Source: Flavobacteriales bacterium (lineage in GTDB: Bacteria; Bacteroidota; Bacteroidia; NS11-12g; UBA9320). From it: 29,591 bases of DNA. The DNA lies in assembly GCA_020635455.1 (NCBI GenBank), contig JACJZT010000012.1, positions 1 through 29,591 on the forward strand. The letters are read 5' to 3'. Below are positions 27,401 through 29,591 of the stretch, one piece after another (the stretch's first letter is position 1; each line of letters starts with the position of its first letter). The notes beneath the pieces are model-generated. The model saw only the letters and a list, made by a program, of their open reading frames with translations, made no database searches and had not been told where the DNA came from. The translations under genes and the position numbers were made by a program.

Positions 27401-29591
27401 TCGTACCGTCTCCCATATCCCAGATAAACCTTGAGCCGGTGATCTGGTTTGAATCTTCAAGATGAAATCGCAGCAAAGTGTTGGCACAATAATATTTGTT
27501 GGAATCGTAATTACTGTAAAACAATGGGTTTATACGAATGATGTTCACCGAATTATGAAACCATCCCGTATCTCTGCATGCTATACCATTGGTGTCGGTA
27601 CCGTTTTCAACGATCAGTCCGATACTTACGTTACCAAGACTGTCTCCGTTGTTTTTGGTGTAATAATAGTTGTGACCTAGTGAACGGAATTGCCAGTTTG
27701 AATCAAAATTTCCGGTTTTTACAGCCGAAAGAGAATCCCACATAACCCACCAGGAAGACTTAATACAGGATGGTTGAGACTGATTCAGGTTGAAGGTAAT
27801 GTATTTGTAGAGTTCAGGGCCAGGACAGGGAAAGGTATCCGATGGGGTGAACAAACCTTTTGCCTGGGGTGCCATAATTGGAACAGGAGTTGTAACGCTA
27901 TCGTGGCAACCAAGTATGGTATCCGAAACAACCAGTTTTACATAATAACATCTGGCAACCCCTTTTGGGTAGAAATGTTTAAAACCTGCCGAATCAACCG
28001 AATACCGGCAGTTCATTCCAACGTTGATGTTTTTGCGGCTATCGGTTATGCATTTGGCTGCCGAAGGATCGCCAACATCCCAAAATACGGACAGGCCGCT
28101 GCTTTGAAATGAAGTAGAGTTATTGGTAAAGAAAACGGTGTCTTTGCTTTGGCATTGAAAACGATTTTGGATGCTACCAAAAATTGCTCTTGGTCCTTTT
28201 ATCACAATGGAATCAAGTTTTGTCAGAGTATCGCACCCGTTTTTCTGAATCCTTACAGTTGGGTAAAAAATCCCGAGGGTAGTGATCTTAAATACCGGAG
28301 TAAAAGTATTGTAATTGCCTACACCGGGAATATCCCAATTGATCTTTGCACCCGTGACCGGACTTTGTTTGTACCTGAAATAATTGTCATTTCTACAAAA
28401 TCCTGCCATTGAATCCAGCCTGGCATCTATGATGAAACTGGTGTTGATGATGGTTGAATCGTGTAGTACGGTATCCCGGCAACCCTTGTCGTCTTCAATG
28501 CTTAGTTTGATCTTAAAACTTCCGTTAAGATTATAGGTATACTTAAAATTCGTCCAGTTAACACTGTCGAAACTTCCATCTCCAAAATCCCATTTGAATG
28601 AGCTTATTACCGGTGGGGTACTGTTTGATAAATTTCGAAGTGAGACCGGAGTTTTAAAACAGGCATTTGAACCTGTAAAATCAAAGTCTGCAATGAGTTC
28701 GGGGTAGATCAAAACAGGAACCACTGCGGTTTTTGATGCCAGACAATTGTTTGAATCCACTACTTCAAGCGTGATGAAATAATTTCCACCTTTTGGATCG
28801 GTATATTTATGGCAGATCACACTATCGCCAAGTGGTGTTGTGTTATCAAAGGTTCCGTCGTCAAAAACCACAAGCCGGGACTTGAGTTTATTGCCCTTTT
28901 TTGGCTTTATACATACGTTATTGCCAAGAAAACACTGAGTATCCGCCACGATAACAAAATCAGGATCCGGTAAGGCATAAATAAAAATGCTGTCCACATC
29001 TATGGTGCATTTTGTAGAACCAAAGTCAACACTCAATTTTGGATAAAAGGTTCCTGAATTTTTATACGTATGAGTTGCATTTCGGGTTGAAAAGAAACTG
29101 CCATCGTCGAAATCCCAGCGATAGGATAAAGCTTTGGAGGATGTATCGGCCAAATAATCAATAAGTGCATTCTGGCAGGCGCTATCCGGACTTATACGGC
29201 CCGTTGGTTTTTTAAACTGGGTCAGGACCATTTGTAAGGTATCTCTGCAACCTGCAAGGGTGCTTATGATCAAACCGGTGGTATAGGTACCCGTAAAATT
29301 ATACACACTGCCGGTATCCTTTGAATTCGAACGGACCCCATTTCCAAGATCCCAGTAATAATTGGTAATGCTATCCTTGTAACCTGCTTTGGATGCATTT
29401 GTAAAGATGGTTAATAATCCGCTGCATGCATTGCTGTAAGTATAAAGAGCTTGAGGTTTCTGATAAATATAAAGGGTTTTGGAAACGGTATCTCTGCAGC
29501 CGGAGGTGTCGGCAACAATGAGTTTTACCAAATACTTCCCGGAATCAGAAAAAATATGTTCCGGGTTGCGCAAAGTGTCGTTATTGGAAAG
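21414..29591 (-). CDS. Giant PKD-repeat surface protein with T9SS type B domain, N-terminus missing
   Basis: The frame runs from the right window edge to a TAA at 21414-21416, giving more than 2720 residues; the true start is outside. The TTG at 29573 lies inside a PKD domain (NDTLRNPEHIFSDSGKY) and is not a start. The whole visible chain is PKD-like beta-sandwiches with W(D/H/K)FGDG cores, P-H-Y and G-Y-V strands and closing GC-DS segments. The first part is irregular in spacing. The part at 25646-22116 is fourteen regular 84-residue units, each with two cysteines. Two further domains follow, then the gliding-motility-associated C-terminal domain, a T9SS type B sorting domain (FLPTAFTPNDDGIND, YNRWGELL, GWDG). 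Such proteins are exported through T9SS to the cell surface, where they often act in adhesion or gliding. It is transcribed towards the cluster but is probably a separate gene. Confidence 0.93.
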   Translation of the reverse strand, partial: LSNNDTLRNPEHIFSDSGKYLVKLIVADTSGCRDTVSKTLYIYQKPQALYTYSNACSGLLTIFTNASKAGYKDSITNYYWDLGNGVRSNSKDTGSVYNFTGTYTTGLIISTLAGCRDTLQMVLTQFKKPTGRISPDSACQNALIDYLADTSSKALSYRWDFDDGSFFSTRNATHTYKNSGTFYPKLSVDFGSTKCTIDVDSIFIYALPDPDFVIVADTQCFLGNNVCIKPKKGNKLKSRLVVFDDGTFDNTTPLGDSVICHKYTDPKGGNYFITLEVVDSNNCLASKTAVVPVLIYPELIADFDFTGSNACFKTPVSLRNLSNSTPPVISSFKWDFGDGSFDSVNWTNFKYTYNLNGSFKIKLSIEDDKGCRDTVLHDSTIINTSFIIDARLDSMAGFCRNDNYFRYKQSPVTGAKINWDIPGVGNYNTFTPVFKITTLGIFYPTVRIQKNGCDTLTKLDSIVIKGPRAIFGSIQNRFQCQSKDTVFFTNNSTSFQSSGLSVFWDVGDPSAAKCITDSRKNINVGMNCRYSVDSAGFKHFYPKGVARCYYVKLVVSDTILGCHDSVTTPVPIMAPQAKGLFTPSDTFPCPGPELYKYITFNLNQSQPSCIKSSWWVMWDSLSAVKTGNFDSNWQFRSLGHNYYYTKNNGDSLGNVSIGLIVENGTDTNGIACRDTGWFHNSVNIIRINPLFYSNYDSNKYYCANTLLRFHLEDSNQITGSRFIWDMGDGTIIDTTSQNSFTHLYKNSGKYRVQLRVMGPKGCVADTSIYVRFGVQKDFAFSDTLVCINKQSVILENNRYFSQGPAGKKFWSDSVRTANGKELMHFDLDDGKGFRFLGNKPVISYSIPGQYRVSMAIRDSLGCWDTAFDHRIISVSGVYADFAVAQDTFLCAQSIDLISKATTYDSLNNAQMPGDSVSKWTWSFGPSFAKSFVPNPRRFFDIGTYSVKMNVVNPTGCKDSVTKSFTVIGPLAHYNFVGDTSGCEPLTVTFQNNSKFATTYIWQFNDAGKNAFGTDEDTNISHRFVGAGKFYPQLIARGLFKRAGISQICDDVYPDSNDQIKKVVTVYELPKPDFTWKTNCKTSTTTFTNTSTLDSGTIIAEQWFFGDGSSSFGPNPSHTYADTGKYRIVLKVLSDKGCEDSIVRDIVLSLAPVTNFGFKSVCQGLPNLFSDSSVAFNDRIYLWNWNFGDGTSSRLKNPSKIFPSDTVYSVKLKVTNIAGCSDSLVKKVSVLSNPKPSFTQQNVCDQSIMYFFNTSTSKQNPAKIIWDFGDGTATNNYNDSHLYRGPGNYSVKLKLITTDNCLDSFTTIVTVHPNPVSIPVIQNPVQCFKYNLFDFGDSSKIISGNVSAEWDFGDTDSSFMSNPKHSYTADGLYKIRLISVSGFNCRDTSFDSVRVYPSPKASFSINQADQCLRYNLYEFNNTGTLSSGSFSNRWETGTGDSAFSDTFKYHYQDTGLFRPLLILTSDKNCTDSTYGSVKVLPMPISRFLINDTQQCFKNNYFNFTNYSASSAGLSTYFWDFGDSTGYTGRDTAHQYTSYGKKVVMLSVVSLEGCIDSAFETIEIYPMPVSVFQTDDSLQCLTGNVFNFSNKSKLDYDSMSYLWHFGDLNSSNLSNPAHSYSSFGTFMVVLISTSNQNCTDSSIQPVTVYPMPVVKPIVNDSSQCFEVQNFVFTDSSTIANGFLSKVWKTGDGNQYLTDTLVKSYQTEGSFKVWLIQNSDAQCSDSAFINVIVYPKPTVNFSINDTGQCLTGNAYSFINLSTISSGSQSYEWKFGDASSQFTTNSSHSYANQGTYRVSLIATSTFGCKDSAAINVEVYPMPVPGFTMNQNEQCIRDNSFKFTNNSTILSGTLKYLWHFGDTGTSSDTSPVYQYMDIGNYTVRLNVTSGFGCQDSIFDFTTVNPMPQSGFTISDTTQCLNDQNFIFNDTGKISRGFYFRQWTFEEGTGSGAKTVNRSFLKDTVQKVKLVLTSDRGCKDSLTKLFEVYSVPLNSIQINDTDQCLKQNQFVFLNSTTIKKGNLTFEWDFGDGKTANSKNTNHKYFAYGNYTVKMVSISDKGCTDTLRSNVRVDPMPILNFNINDTGQCVNDQLFSFTNKTVIPLGNYVHTWKFGDGDTSMRADPVHQYLNDGFYTVVLGALSDRGCYDSAIKMVAVYPKPNPAFSVADSVLCLYLNDFAFTNRSGIKYGSMKYRWNFGDGNSDTGLNVNHSYSADGVYNVNLKATSDLNCTDSISKQIIVGPMPNTDFSINDRGQCFRSQDFRFTNLSMINSGTVQSIWHYGDGDTTIGINGAHRYKATGNYFTKLIVRSNFGCSDSITKQVWVNPNAQTSFTVNDSDQCLNSQNFIFTNTSQLSSGNLIGYKWLPGNGQVLNTPQINAVYDPAGKYTVMLETTTDSLCKDTAVSQIIVFPIPIADFTVNDSAQCLNVNSFQWTDRSSDTVGIANIIWDINGESTQVGPQANYTFGTTGFKDIMLKAISSRNCRDSIVKQVYVKPLPDPLFETLKPFYCEFTGPISFVPNTPGGTFIGKNFRNGAYYPEILWEDSVMYVVTVDGCTDTSVQLTNVYPLPDVDLGNDTALCKYETMELYVNAWQSRFVWNDGSNRPVLNIQSPGLYWVTASNVCGVASDSIQVTYNPVNCRLFLPTAFTPNDDGINDRFKPITYNVSFMRYKIYNRWGELLHDGNINDDGWDGMYQGSPAQPDAYMVYVDYDYLNGTRYIKLFETAIFVLIR
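21417..21692 (-). other. T9SS type B (gliding motility-associated) C-terminal sorting domain
   Basis: The last 92 residues of the giant protein contain FLPTAFTPNDDGINDRF, YKIYNRWGELL, DDGWDGMYQG and AYMVYVDYDYLNG. These are the hallmarks of the Bacteroidota C-terminal domain that routes proteins through T9SS. Its presence supports the phylum assignment and surface location. Confidence 0.92.
22116..25646 (-). repeat. Tandem array of fourteen 84-residue PKD units with paired cysteines
   Basis: Codons for the first cysteine (mostly in a QC pair) recur on the plus strand near 22341, 22590, 22843, 23095, 23345, 23598, 23850, 24104, 24353, 24604, 24858, 25108, 25362 and 25615, a period of about 252 bp. 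Each unit starts like xxFxINDxxQC, has Cys at about positions 11 and 69, and ends near YPMP. One unit is 85 residues, giving 1177 codons in total. Confidence 0.88.

Noticed and set aside
27774..28112. Plus-strand open frame of 112 codons inside the PKD protein gene
   Set aside because: It is antisense to clear PKD coding sequence and its composition is not protein-like.
29571..29573. TTG as the start codon of the giant PKD protein
   Set aside because: The frame is open upstream to the window edge and the codon lies within a PKD domain, so the true start is outside the window.

Overview
The window reads as accessory DNA from a member of the Bacteroidota. Two very large proteins carry type IX secretion (T9SS) C-terminal domains, one type A and one type B (gliding-motility-associated). 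PKD repeats are abundant, the DNA is moderately AT-rich, and most start codons lack strong Shine-Dalgarno sequences. All genes are on the minus strand, so transcription runs from high to low coordinates. I see no tRNA, rRNA, CRISPR array, transposase or integrase.

Layout in transcription order: (1) 29591-21414, the C-terminal part of a giant secreted PKD-repeat protein, cut by the window edge. (2) A 296-bp gap, then a tightly packed run at 21117-4836: KASIII-like enzyme, penicillin-acylase-family Ntn hydrolase, small membrane protein, type II thioesterase, CmlA-like diiron hydroxylase, NRPS with domains C-A-PCP-C-FkbH, Sfp-type phosphopantetheinyl transferase, discrete acyl carrier protein, ABC exporter and SGNH hydrolase. 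(3) 4786-980, a 1268-residue T9SS cargo protein built from 149-residue repeats. (4) A VOC-family protein and a partial four-helix membrane protein.

The central run looks like a compact biosynthetic cluster for a small hybrid product. The single NRPS has one adenylation domain, whose ten-residue code I read as DLFNNALTYK (alanine-type, from memory). Its second condensation domain is followed by an FkbH-type domain where an A domain would normally sit, with no in-line carrier protein. The discrete ACP two genes downstream is the obvious partner. My working model is that FkbH loads a C3 glyceryl unit onto that ACP, and C2 joins it to the aminoacyl group on the PCP. The CmlA-like enzyme could hydroxylate the PCP-bound amino acid. 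The PPTase activates both carriers, the type II thioesterase edits them, the ABC protein exports the product, and the membrane-anchored acylase could trim an acyl group after export. The KASIII-like protein keeps its Cys but appears to lack the canonical His and Asn, which points to acyl transfer rather than chain elongation. Enzyme identities rest on visible motifs; the product and reaction order are inference.
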